Shown one piece after another: positions 7,676-13,390 of a stretch of DNA of 13,390 bases. The translations under genes and the position numbers were made by a program. Source of the DNA: Acidobacteriota bacterium (GTDB lineage Bacteria; Acidobacteriota; Terriglobia; UBA7540); NCBI GenBank assembly GCA_021828225.1, contig JAKASH010000028.1, forward strand, positions 1 through 13,390, given 5' to 3'. The notes below the pieces were generated by a model. The model was not told the origin of the DNA and ran no database searches. It was given only the letters and a program-made list of their open reading frames with translations. The first letter of the stretch is position 1. The number at the start of each line of letters is the position of its first letter.

Positions 7676-7990
7676 CGTTTGTACAACCTCCAAGTCAAAA
7701 ATAACTACTGGACTCGCCGTAGCACGACGTGTTCCAAAGCAGGGTGGTAGGCAGGGCTCCACAAACAACTCTCTGTTTTCCAGTTGCTTAGCTTTTTTGG
7801 CCTTATTTTCGCCTTTTTTTTGAGGTTTCAGATTTCCAGCCTTTTACACCATATGGTGTGGGTTGCATACCGTTTCGGGTGGCACCTTCGGGTGTAACAG
7901 GGAATGGTCAAGGGGAAAATTCACGACCTTAGGAAAAAACTTCGTTGCAAGGGAAAGCTTGAATGCAAGCTCGTCTAAAGCAGTCAGCCT
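7676..7990. other. 315-nt spacer with palindrome, tetraloop hairpin and phased A-tracts; no gene
   Basis: Lies between rimI (stop 7991) and the secreted peptide gene, both on the minus strand, so it should hold the peptide's promoter and leader. Visible are three T-tracts on the plus strand (7793-7798, 7806-7809, 7814-7821) spaced about one helical turn apart; a 14-bp perfect palindrome ACACCATATGGTGT (7846-7859); CACC-TTCG-GGTG (7883-7894), part of a TTCGGGTG direct repeat; and a small AGCTTG-AATG-CAAGCT hairpin (7956-7971) that may follow rimI. I found no convincing -35/-10 pair. Confidence 0.55.
7846..7859. promoter_or_regulatory. 14-bp perfect palindrome, operator candidate
   Basis: ACACCATATGGTGT is its own reverse complement, the form expected for a dimeric repressor site, though no cognate regulator is recognisable. 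It is about 170 nt upstream of the peptide gene's start codon. Confidence 0.3.
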
Positions 7991-8473
7991 TCAGACCCGG
8001 GAATTCAGCTTGCTGACCAGAACCAGCGCGTCTTCCCTGGGATTATAATAGTAGTCTTTTCGCCTTGCGAGCAGCGTAAACCCAAGAGAATGATAAAGTT
8101 CCATCGCAGGTGTGTTTGAACCCCGGACCTCGAGAAAGATTCTCCTGACGCCGTCATCGGATAATCTTCGGCAGGCGTCCCGGAGGAGCAACTTAGCCAC
8201 GCCCTGACGCCGGAATCGGGGAGCAACTGCAATGTTCCAGAGTTCTGCTTCTTCGCCCAGCCGGTAGAACACCGAGAACCCCAGCAGCATGGCAGGGATC
8301 TGGTCCTCAAGCTCCGCCACCAGGATCATTCCCCGGGGATCCGCGGTCAGATGTTCATACTCGCGCGCCGGCCAGGCTGCGGCGAGTTTGCAGGCATTCT
8401 GAATTTCCAGGACTGCATTCAGATCATCCCGCGAAAACAGCCTGATTTTCACTATCGTAGAAACATCTGACAT
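7991..8473 (-). CDS. rimI: Ribosomal protein bS18-alanine N-acetyltransferase
   Basis: A 160-aa GNAT-fold enzyme that acetylates the N-terminal Ala of ribosomal protein S18 using acetyl-CoA. The acetyl-CoA loop is R88-R89-Q90-G91-V92-A93 within RFRRQGVAKLLLRDA. The family's distal motif is nearly textbook: IFLEVRGSNTPAMELYHSLG, with the candidate general base E115 and acid Y127, followed by ARRKDYYYNPREDALVLVSK. Length is typical. It follows tsaB by 58 nt on the same strand, the common bacterial tsaB-rimI pairing. No clear Shine-Dalgarno sequence precedes the ATG, so the start could be off by a few codons (GTG at 8452 is the next choice). Some GNATs of this shape acetylate other proteins; the tsaB context favours RimI. 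Confidence 0.9.
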   Translation of the reverse strand: MSDVSTIVKIRLFSRDDLNAVLEIQNACKLAAAWPAREYEHLTADPRGMILVAELEDQIPAMLLGFSVFYRLGEEAELWNIAVAPRFRRQGVAKLLLRDACRRLSDDGVRRIFLEVRGSNTPAMELYHSLGFTLLARRKDYYYNPREDALVLVSKLNSRV

Positions 8474-8531
8474 GGAGGGTTGGGATATTCTCGGACCTGT
8501 ACGAACGGAGAGCTGCGTCCGATTTTCTCGA

Positions 8532-9290
8532 TCAGGTTTCAGCCTTCTTCGCCGCCGGCCGCCAATTCATCTCCGCGTCTGACCGGCGAATGTAGCAGGC
8601 GTCAAGCTCCTCGGGTGAGGATGTGCCACCCCGCTCATGGGCGCGAAGGGCTACCCTTGCGATGGCTTCGAGGAGTGCACCGGAGACGTCCATCACGACC
8701 AGATCCAGAGACAGGCTCTCGCGCAGAGACCGAGCTTTAAGGTCGTGGGCGCGCGTCAGACAGGCGATAGTGCCACCACTGAAAGTTCTGCACTGCCCCC
8801 CTCGGCCGAGTGCTTCAAGAAGGCTCTGAAGGCGCTCCGGGCGTACAAGCTGGCCCGGCCCGGTCGCTTCGAAGGCGTCTCCCTCACCGGCAACTCTGGG
8901 CATTCTACGGTAGAAACCGACAAAGAACTCGCCGCGCCGGGCGTCGAGAAGTGACACTGCCCAGTCGGTGTCCGGATGCGCTTGCTCGACCATTGCATCG
9001 AGAAGTGTGACTCCCTTGACAGGCTTCGCAAAGGCCTTTGCCCATCCCTGCGCCGCCGCCAGCCCCACTCGGATTCCTGTGAACGAGCCTGGGCCGTTCG
9101 AAACCGCGTAAAGGTCGATATCGGGAAAGCGGATCCCGGCCTGGGCAAGCGCCCGATCCACCAGGTCGAACAAGGTCACGGCGTATGCGGAGGCGGGACC
9201 CTCGTTTAGAGCTGTAGCCAGGCACTCGTGCTGATCGTAAATCGCGGCTCCGCCACACTCACTGGTTGTATCGATAGCCAGTACTCGCAT
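8532..9290 (-). CDS. tsaB: tRNA threonylcarbamoyladenosine biosynthesis protein TsaB
   Basis: A 252-aa ASKHA-fold partner of TsaD; together with TsaE they transfer the threonylcarbamoyl group to A37 of ANN-decoding tRNAs. It shows LAIDTTSECGGAAIYD at the N-terminus, the NGPGSFTGIRVGLA loop (starting N65) and AQGWAKAFAKPVKGVTLLDA. The C-terminal half is, as usual, less conserved and ends with YIRRSDAE. It is slightly longer than the commonest TsaB (~230 aa). The start codon ATG 9290 is the only sensible one; a -10-like TATAAT box sits so close upstream that the mRNA may be nearly leaderless, and there is no good Shine-Dalgarno sequence. rimI follows on the same transcript. tsaD and tsaE are not in the window. 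Confidence 0.93.
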   Translation of the reverse strand: MRVLAIDTTSECGGAAIYDQHECLATALNEGPASAYAVTLFDLVDRALAQAGIRFPDIDLYAVSNGPGSFTGIRVGLAAAQGWAKAFAKPVKGVTLLDAMVEQAHPDTDWAVSLLDARRGEFFVGFYRRMPRVAGEGDAFEATGPGQLVRPERLQSLLEALGRGGQCRTFSGGTIACLTRAHDLKARSLRESLSLDLVVMDVSGALLEAIARVALRAHERGGTSSPEELDACYIRRSDAEMNWRPAAKKAET

Positions 9291-9298
9291 TTAAAGTC

Positions 9299-9304
9299 AT
9301 TATA
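9299..9304 (-). promoter_or_regulatory. Consensus -10 box immediately upstream of tsaB
   Basis: The minus strand reads TATAAT exactly, eight nt before the tsaB ATG. Transcription would begin within one to three nt of the start codon. No strong -35 hexamer is visible at 16-18 nt, so the site may be an activator-dependent or weak promoter. Confidence 0.45.
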
Positions 9305-9360
9305 CCCGGCCCGAGTGCGTTCCACGCCCGATTTCCTTCGAATCCGCCGGGCCGGGCGTT

Positions 9361-9723
9361 TCATATGTTTCGGAGTTCGTCTTCGCTCAGCCCGAAGTAG
9401 TGGCCGATTTCATGCAGCAGTGTATCGCGAATCTGTTCCGCGATCTGTGATTCGGTCGAGCAGATCGCCTCGATGTTCTTCTGGTACAGAAAGATGTGGT
9501 TCGGAGGATCAGCGGAGAAGACGCTCTTCTGGGTCCGTGGAACCCCCGAGAAGAGGCCCAGCAGCAAACCACCTCGATAGGGTTCCCGGGGCGGAGAATC
9601 CTCAACAATAATGGCGAGATTGGCCAGCCTGCTGCGAAATGGCTCGGGCAAGCTGTCCAGGGCCTCACTCACCAGTTGTTCAAATCGCTCACGCTCCACT
9701 GATTCATTGTACATGCGGGACAT
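9361..9723 (-). CDS. Zincin-like metallopeptidase family protein (PF06262 type)
   Basis: A 120-aa small cytoplasmic protein of the minimal-zincin family. The zinc-binding HExxH is present as HEIGHYFGLSEDEL near the C-terminus: H104, E105, H108, with E114 as likely third ligand. Upstream are FLYQKNIEAIC and the conserved pattern RDTLLHEIGH. No signal peptide. Known members are small single-domain proteins, and I know of no established physiological substrate. Start is uncertain: ATG 9723 or ATG 9714 are both plausible. GTG 9747 overlaps the AGGAGG motif itself, so it cannot use it. That strong AGGAGG is instead well placed for an out-of-frame 12-codon reading frame. The gene lies 70 nt upstream of tsaB, which has its own possible promoter. 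Confidence 0.87.
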   Translation of the reverse strand: MSRMYNESVERERFEQLVSEALDSLPEPFRSRLANLAIIVEDSPPREPYRGGLLLGLFSGVPRTQKSVFSADPPNHIFLYQKNIEAICSTESQIAEQIRDTLLHEIGHYFGLSEDELRNI

Positions 9724-9742
9724 GATTCCGGGGGCTCCACAT
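9704..9742 (-). other. Possible 12-codon upstream ORF overlapping the metallopeptidase start
   Basis: AGGAGG (9747-9752) lies 4 nt before an ATG at 9742 that opens the frame MWSPRNHVPHVQ and stops at 9704-9706, past both candidate starts of the metallopeptidase gene in a different frame. It could be a translated leader that limits or couples initiation, or the good ribosome-binding site may be coincidental. Confidence 0.25.
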
Positions 9743-9747
9743 AACAC

Positions 9748-9993
9748 CTCCTGGCCCGAAACCGCAGAGCGCCGGGGAGGGGTTGGCCCTGACGATTATG
9801 TTAGAATGGTGGCTACTGCGACTGGCCTGGGTGTCACCATCGCGTTCCCGTTCTGTTGCTGCACGCCTGGTGTGGGAGTCAACGCTTCAGAATCGGCAAT
9901 GAATTTCCATGCCAGCATGGTTATTGAGCCGACCCGATCTCACGAGGATGATTGGGCGAATGTCCCTGGCAATGGAGGGAGGATAATAAGTCC
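9748..9993. other. Divergent intergenic region between the metallopeptidase gene and deoC
   Basis: About 245 nt that should hold promoters for both directions. On the plus strand, TGTTAGAAT (9799-9807) resembles an extended -10 (TGnTATAAT with one mismatch). That would give deoC a leader of about 180 nt. An open frame from ATG 9806 runs to a TGA that overlaps the deoC TTG as TTGA, but it has no Shine-Dalgarno sequence and unremarkable composition. Twin GGAGG motifs (9974-9978, 9978-9982) serve deoC. Confidence 0.4.
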
Positions 9994-10758
9994 TTGAGTC
10001 GGGCAAATTCAGGAGAAGCAGAGGAAATCAGCCCATTGGCTTTGTCGGAAAAGCAGTCGAAGGTTGCCGGTCCTGATGAACTTGCCAGGCTCCGCACGCT
10101 GGCGAGCGTGATTGACCACACGATGCTGCGCCCGCAAGCGTCTTGCGAAGAAATGGAACGATTCTGCGCGGAGGCGGTGTCGCTGGGCGTTGGAGCCGTT
10201 GCGATACACCAGGTTTGGGTCCCCATGGCTGCCAGGATTTTGCGGGGTACCGGAATCAAGGTCGGCACCGTGGTGGGCTTTCCTTTCGGTGCCACGCTCC
10301 CCTCCGTGAAGCGTGTGGAAGCTGAAGCGTCAATTCGCGCAGGCGCCGAAGAACTCGATATGGTGATGAACATTGGGGCGATGCGTTCCGGCAATCTGGA
10401 AGGCGTTCAGAGCGACATTCAAGGGGTGGTGGACATCGCCCACGATTTCGGTTGCATCATAAAGGTGATCCTGGAGAATGCTTATCTTTCTGATGAGCAG
10501 AAGGTCGTGGCCTGCCAGATCGCGAAACGAGCAGGCGCAGACTTCGTCAAAACCTCAACGGGATTGGGTCCGTCGGGCGCCACGGAAGCCGATGTCCGCC
10601 TGATGCGCAAAACGGTTGGGCCGTCGATGGGCGTCAAGGCAGCGGGCGGCATCCGCTCGCTCGGCGAAGCTTTGAAAATGCTGGAAGCCGGCGCGAGCCG
10701 GCTGGGAACCAGCGCATCGGTTGCCATCCTGGCGGAAGCTGCCCGCCGCGTAGGCTGA
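9994..10758 (+). CDS. deoC: Deoxyribose-phosphate aldolase
   Basis: A 254-aa class I aldolase that cleaves 2-deoxyribose-5-phosphate to glyceraldehyde-3-phosphate and acetaldehyde, the last step of deoxynucleoside salvage. Active-site features are complete: IDHTMLRP near the N-terminus (D41), D122 in LDMVMNIG, the Schiff-base lysine K186 in FVKTSTGLGPSG, and the proton-relay lysine K215 in VKAAGGIRS. Start: the first in-frame ATG is too far inside, so a non-ATG start is required. TTG 9994 is favoured because GGAGGGAGG (9974-9982) lies 11 nt upstream; TTG 9952 is the other option. Residues 1-30 are a non-conserved extension relative to E. coli DeoC. The SpoIIE-type phosphatase gene starts 3 nt after the stop, so they are cotranscribed. 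Confidence 0.94.
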   Translation: MSRANSGEAEEISPLALSEKQSKVAGPDELARLRTLASVIDHTMLRPQASCEEMERFCAEAVSLGVGAVAIHQVWVPMAARILRGTGIKVGTVVGFPFGATLPSVKRVEAEASIRAGAEELDMVMNIGAMRSGNLEGVQSDIQGVVDIAHDFGCIIKVILENAYLSDEQKVVACQIAKRAGADFVKTSTGLGPSGATEADVRLMRKTVGPSMGVKAAGGIRSLGEALKMLEAGASRLGTSASVAILAEAARRVG

Positions 10759-10761
10759 TTC

Positions 10762-12516
10762 ATGTCACAAGTTGTGAAATCTCCTGTGCGCCCCCTCGGA
10801 GCAACTGAACTGCTGACGCTGCTGCTGGAAGTCAGCGAGCAGATAACGTCCACACTCGATCTGGACGAGTTGATGGTGCGTATCGCCGAGATGGTCAAGC
10901 GCGTCATCGACTATAAAGTTTTTGCGATCCTGCTCCTGAATGAGAAGGCTCAGGAATTGAGAATCCGGTCAAGTGTCGGCCACCCGGAGGAAAGGGTTCG
11001 GAAACTTCGGATCAAAGTGGGTGAAGGGATTGTGGGGCGGGCGGCCCTCGAGCACCGCTCGATTCTGGTCAACGACGTTCGAAGCGATCCTTCCTATATC
11101 CAGTCCCTGCCTGCCATTCAGTCCGAGTTGGCGATCCCTCTTATTCTTAAGAATCGCGTGATCGGCGTCATCGACCTCGAGGCGGACGCGCCCGATTTCT
11201 TCACCGACCAGCACGCCAACCTGCTGGAGCTTCTGGCCGGCCGCATGGCCATGGCTATCGAAAATGCCCGGCTCTACCGGCGCAGCCTCCGCCAGGCGCG
11301 GACCTTGCAGTTGCTGAATGAAATCAGCCGCGAACTAAGCTCCGTGCTGGTGCTGAGCGAACTGCTTCGCAAGATTGGAACGCTGACCAAGCGCCTGGTG
11401 GATTATCACCGCTTCAGCATCATGCTGGCCGATGAACAGGCAAGAACATTTAACTCTGTTCTGACGATCCGGCAGGACGAGAGCCTCCCGGACAAGACGA
11501 CGGTCCGTTTTGGCCAGGGGATTGTGGGCGCTGCGGCAAGCTCGCTCGGACCGGTCCGGGTCCCTGACGTCAGCCTTGATCCGCGATACATCCGCATCAA
11601 TCCCGAGACGAAATCCGAGATGACGGTTCCCCTGATCTACCGCGGCCGCGTCATCGGGGTTGTGGACCTGGAAAGCCCCAGCGCGAATTACTTTACAGAG
11701 GAGCATGTCCGGATTTTTTCGACCCTGGCGCCACAAATTGCCATCGCCATTGAAAACGCCCGGCTCTATGAACGGGTGCTGCGAAGCGAGGCTCGGCTTG
11801 AGCGCGACTTGAAGCGCGCGCAGGAAATCCAGTCGCTCCTGATGCCGGGAACCCCGCCGAGCATTCCCGGGCTGGAGATCAATCTGCGTTTCCAGCCTGC
11901 ACGCCAGTTGGGCGGCGACTTATACGACTTCCTGAACTACGGCCAGGACCGCCATGTGATTACCGTGGGGGACGTCAGCGGCAAGGGAGCGCCGGCGGCT
12001 CTTTACGGCGCACTCGCAGGCGGAATTCTCCGCAGTGTGGCCCGGCTGCGCCTGCCTGCGCCGGAAATGCTTCGCAGGCTGAATATGGCGCTGCTTGAAC
12101 GCAGAGTTGAAGGCCACTTTATCACTTTGACCTACGCGATCTGGGAACCGAAGAAGATGACCTTGCACCTTGCCAACGCCGGGATGCCGTTGCCGCTGCT
12201 GATCCGTAACGGCCGATGCCGGCCCATTCAGGCTGAAGGAATTCCGCTGGGTCTGCTGGAGCACACGGAATATCAGGAAATTTCTCTTCGGCTGAAAAAG
12301 GGTGATCTTCTGGCCTTCTTCTCCGATGGGCTGGTTGAAGCCATGAATCCCGAGCACGAGGAGTTCGGTGCGCGGCATCTGGCGCATCTGTTCCGCGAAA
12401 ACGCGAAGCGTCGGCTGCCCGAGATCATTGATTTGCTGTTCAAAGAAATTGCACGCTTTGAAGAGGGCCGGCCTCAGCGCGACGACCAGACGCTGGTTCT
12501 GGCTCGCGTTCGCTGA
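10762..12516 (+). CDS. Tandem-GAF PP2C/SpoIIE-type serine phosphatase (RsbU-like)
   Basis: A 584-aa cytoplasmic signalling protein. Two GAF sensor domains span about residues 27-170 and 195-345; each ends with the same IENARLY helix, so they look like a duplicated module. A helical linker (RLERDLKRAQEIQSLLMP) leads to a PP2C/SpoIIE catalytic domain at ~375-584. Metal ligands are intact: D386 in GGDLYDF, D404 in GDVSGKGAPAALYG, D522 in FFSDGLVEA, and D574-D575 in RDDQTLVLARV. Such proteins dephosphorylate anti-anti-sigma factors in partner-switching pathways; the GAF ligands are unknown. No STAS protein, HPT kinase or sigma factor is in view, so the partner must be elsewhere. It starts 3 nt after deoC without its own strong Shine-Dalgarno sequence, pointing to translational coupling. 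lysA begins 78 nt after its end. Confidence 0.93.
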   Translation: MSQVVKSPVRPLGATELLTLLLEVSEQITSTLDLDELMVRIAEMVKRVIDYKVFAILLLNEKAQELRIRSSVGHPEERVRKLRIKVGEGIVGRAALEHRSILVNDVRSDPSYIQSLPAIQSELAIPLILKNRVIGVIDLEADAPDFFTDQHANLLELLAGRMAMAIENARLYRRSLRQARTLQLLNEISRELSSVLVLSELLRKIGTLTKRLVDYHRFSIMLADEQARTFNSVLTIRQDESLPDKTTVRFGQGIVGAAASSLGPVRVPDVSLDPRYIRINPETKSEMTVPLIYRGRVIGVVDLESPSANYFTEEHVRIFSTLAPQIAIAIENARLYERVLRSEARLERDLKRAQEIQSLLMPGTPPSIPGLEINLRFQPARQLGGDLYDFLNYGQDRHVITVGDVSGKGAPAALYGALAGGILRSVARLRLPAPEMLRRLNMALLERRVEGHFITLTYAIWEPKKMTLHLANAGMPLPLLIRNGRCRPIQAEGIPLGLLEHTEYQEISLRLKKGDLLAFFSDGLVEAMNPEHEEFGARHLAHLFRENAKRRLPEIIDLLFKEIARFEEGRPQRDDQTLVLARVR

Positions 12517-12594
12517 GTTGGACTCGCGGATTAATGGGACCCGGCCGGAAAAGACGAATTCCTGCGGGGCAGAATAACGCTCAGAAAAATCACT

Positions 12595-13390
12595 ATGGAA
12601 CATTTCCACTACGCAGCCAATGAGCTTCAGTGTGAAGACACCTCGCTGGCCGAAGTGGCAGCGCGGTTCGGCACGCCTACCTACGTCTACAGCCGTTCGG
12701 CCATTGAAGAAAACTTCGGCCACATCCAGCGCCGGCTTGCCGATATTCCGAACCTGATCTGCTACTCGGTCAAGGCCAATTCCAACCTCAAGATTCTCAA
12801 CCTTCTGCGGCAGGCCGGAGCCGGCTTTGACATCGTTTCCGGAGGCGAACTAGCCCGGGTCCTGAGGGTGGGAGCCAGGCCGGACACCATTGTGTTCTCC
12901 GGAGTGGGAAAAGACGAAACCGAAATCGACGCCGGCCTTTCTGCCGGTATCCTGATGTTCAATGTGGAGTCGGCCGGAGAGCTTGACGCCATCGCGCGCC
13001 GCGCGCGTCAATTGAACAGACAGGCCAATATTTCCATTCGCGTGAATCCCGATGTCGAGGCGGACACGCATCCCTACATCTCAACAGGGCAGTTCATCCA
13101 CAAGTTCGGCGTGCCCAAGGACCAGGCGGTGGAACTTTTTCGCCGTGCTGCGGCCGCTTCGGAGCTGCGCGTGCGTGGCATCGCCTGCCACATCGGATCG
13201 CAAATTCTCGATGTGGATCCTTTCGTTCAGGCACTCGAGGAAATTCTGGAGCTTGCGCAGGCGCTCGAGCGCGACGGCATCCATCTGGAATTTCTTGATC
13301 TGGGCGGAGGCTATGGCATTCGCTACGTTGACGAAGCGCCGCTGGAAATGGATCGGCTGACAGCGGAACTCAAGCGCCGTCTGTCCCGCA
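12595..13390 (+). CDS. lysA: Diaminopimelate decarboxylase, N-terminal part (runs off window)
   Basis: The first 265 residues of a fold-type III PLP enzyme that decarboxylates meso-diaminopimelate to lysine. The PLP lysine is K60 in CYSVKANSN. GFDIVSGGEL, RVNPDV, and STGQFIHKFGV follow as in LysA. CHIGSQI supplies H199, and LGGGYGI (G237-G239) is the PLP-phosphate Gly loop. The sequence ends at the window edge with no stop, so about 150 residues (the rest of the barrel and the beta domain) are missing. The ATG at 12595 is the best start by alignment of TPTYVYSRSAIEENF near residue 27; its ribosome-binding site is weak. It follows the phosphatase by 78 nt on the same strand, with no terminator between. 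Confidence 0.93.
   Translation, partial: MEHFHYAANELQCEDTSLAEVAARFGTPTYVYSRSAIEENFGHIQRRLADIPNLICYSVKANSNLKILNLLRQAGAGFDIVSGGELARVLRVGARPDTIVFSGVGKDETEIDAGLSAGILMFNVESAGELDAIARRARQLNRQANISIRVNPDVEADTHPYISTGQFIHKFGVPKDQAVELFRRAAAASELRVRGIACHIGSQILDVDPFVQALEEILELAQALERDGIHLEFLDLGGGYGIRYVDEAPLEMDRLTAELKRRLSR

Noticed and set aside
9724..9747. GTG 9747 as start of the metallopeptidase gene
   Set aside because: The GTG begins with the last base of the AGGAGG motif, so the ribosome-binding site cannot serve it.
11920..12723. Minus-strand open frame opposite the phosphatase and the lysA start
   Set aside because: It spans two well-supported genes on the other strand and shows no family similarity.

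Overview
This window looks like a chromosomal segment from a Gram-negative, GC-rich soil-type bacterium, most plausibly Acidobacteriota. The diderm assignment rests on an LptE lipoprotein and an OmpA-type lipoprotein, plus Psd and PssA for phosphatidylethanolamine synthesis. The phylum is an inference from the mix of genes, the REP-like 'CCCTCCGGG / CCCACGG..CCGTGGG' intergenic element, and the tandem-GAF SpoIIE-type phosphatase; no rRNA or other decisive marker is present. No tRNA, rRNA, CRISPR array or transposase gene was seen.

Layout. (1) 1-2316 is an AraC-type regulator (minus) diverging from an aldo/keto reductase (plus), an arrangement like the E. coli YqhC aldehyde-response locus. Two related repeat copies flank it. 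(2) 2317-2814 is non-coding and carries a nested inverted-repeat element. (3) 2815-7228 is all minus strand. It holds a DUF465/YdcH small protein, then psd, pssA (TTG start), a degenerate aspartate-semialdehyde-dehydrogenase homologue (Usg-like) and lptE, the last four overlapping one another. After a 188-nt gap comes an OmpA-family lipoprotein. This is an envelope-biogenesis block covering phospholipid synthesis, LPS export and peptidoglycan anchoring. (4) 7229-7990 holds a strong palindromic terminator, a 57-aa secreted Lys/His-rich peptide gene and a 315-nt spacer with palindromes and phased A-tracts. (5) 7991-9723 is minus strand: a small zincin-type metallopeptidase, tsaB (tRNA t6A synthesis) with a -10 box almost touching its ATG, and rimI. 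(6) 9994-13390 is plus strand: deoC, a GAF-GAF-PP2C/SpoIIE phosphatase starting 3 nt after it, and the 5' part of lysA, which runs off the window.

Most genes are housekeeping. The least ordinary items are the Usg-like protein, which lacks both the catalytic Cys and the catalytic His of its family yet sits tightly coupled inside the phospholipid/LPS operon; the secreted Lys/His-rich mini-protein; and the structured intergenic DNA at 2474-2558 and 7793-7895. I did not find a clear-cut novel multi-gene system such as a defence or biosynthetic island.
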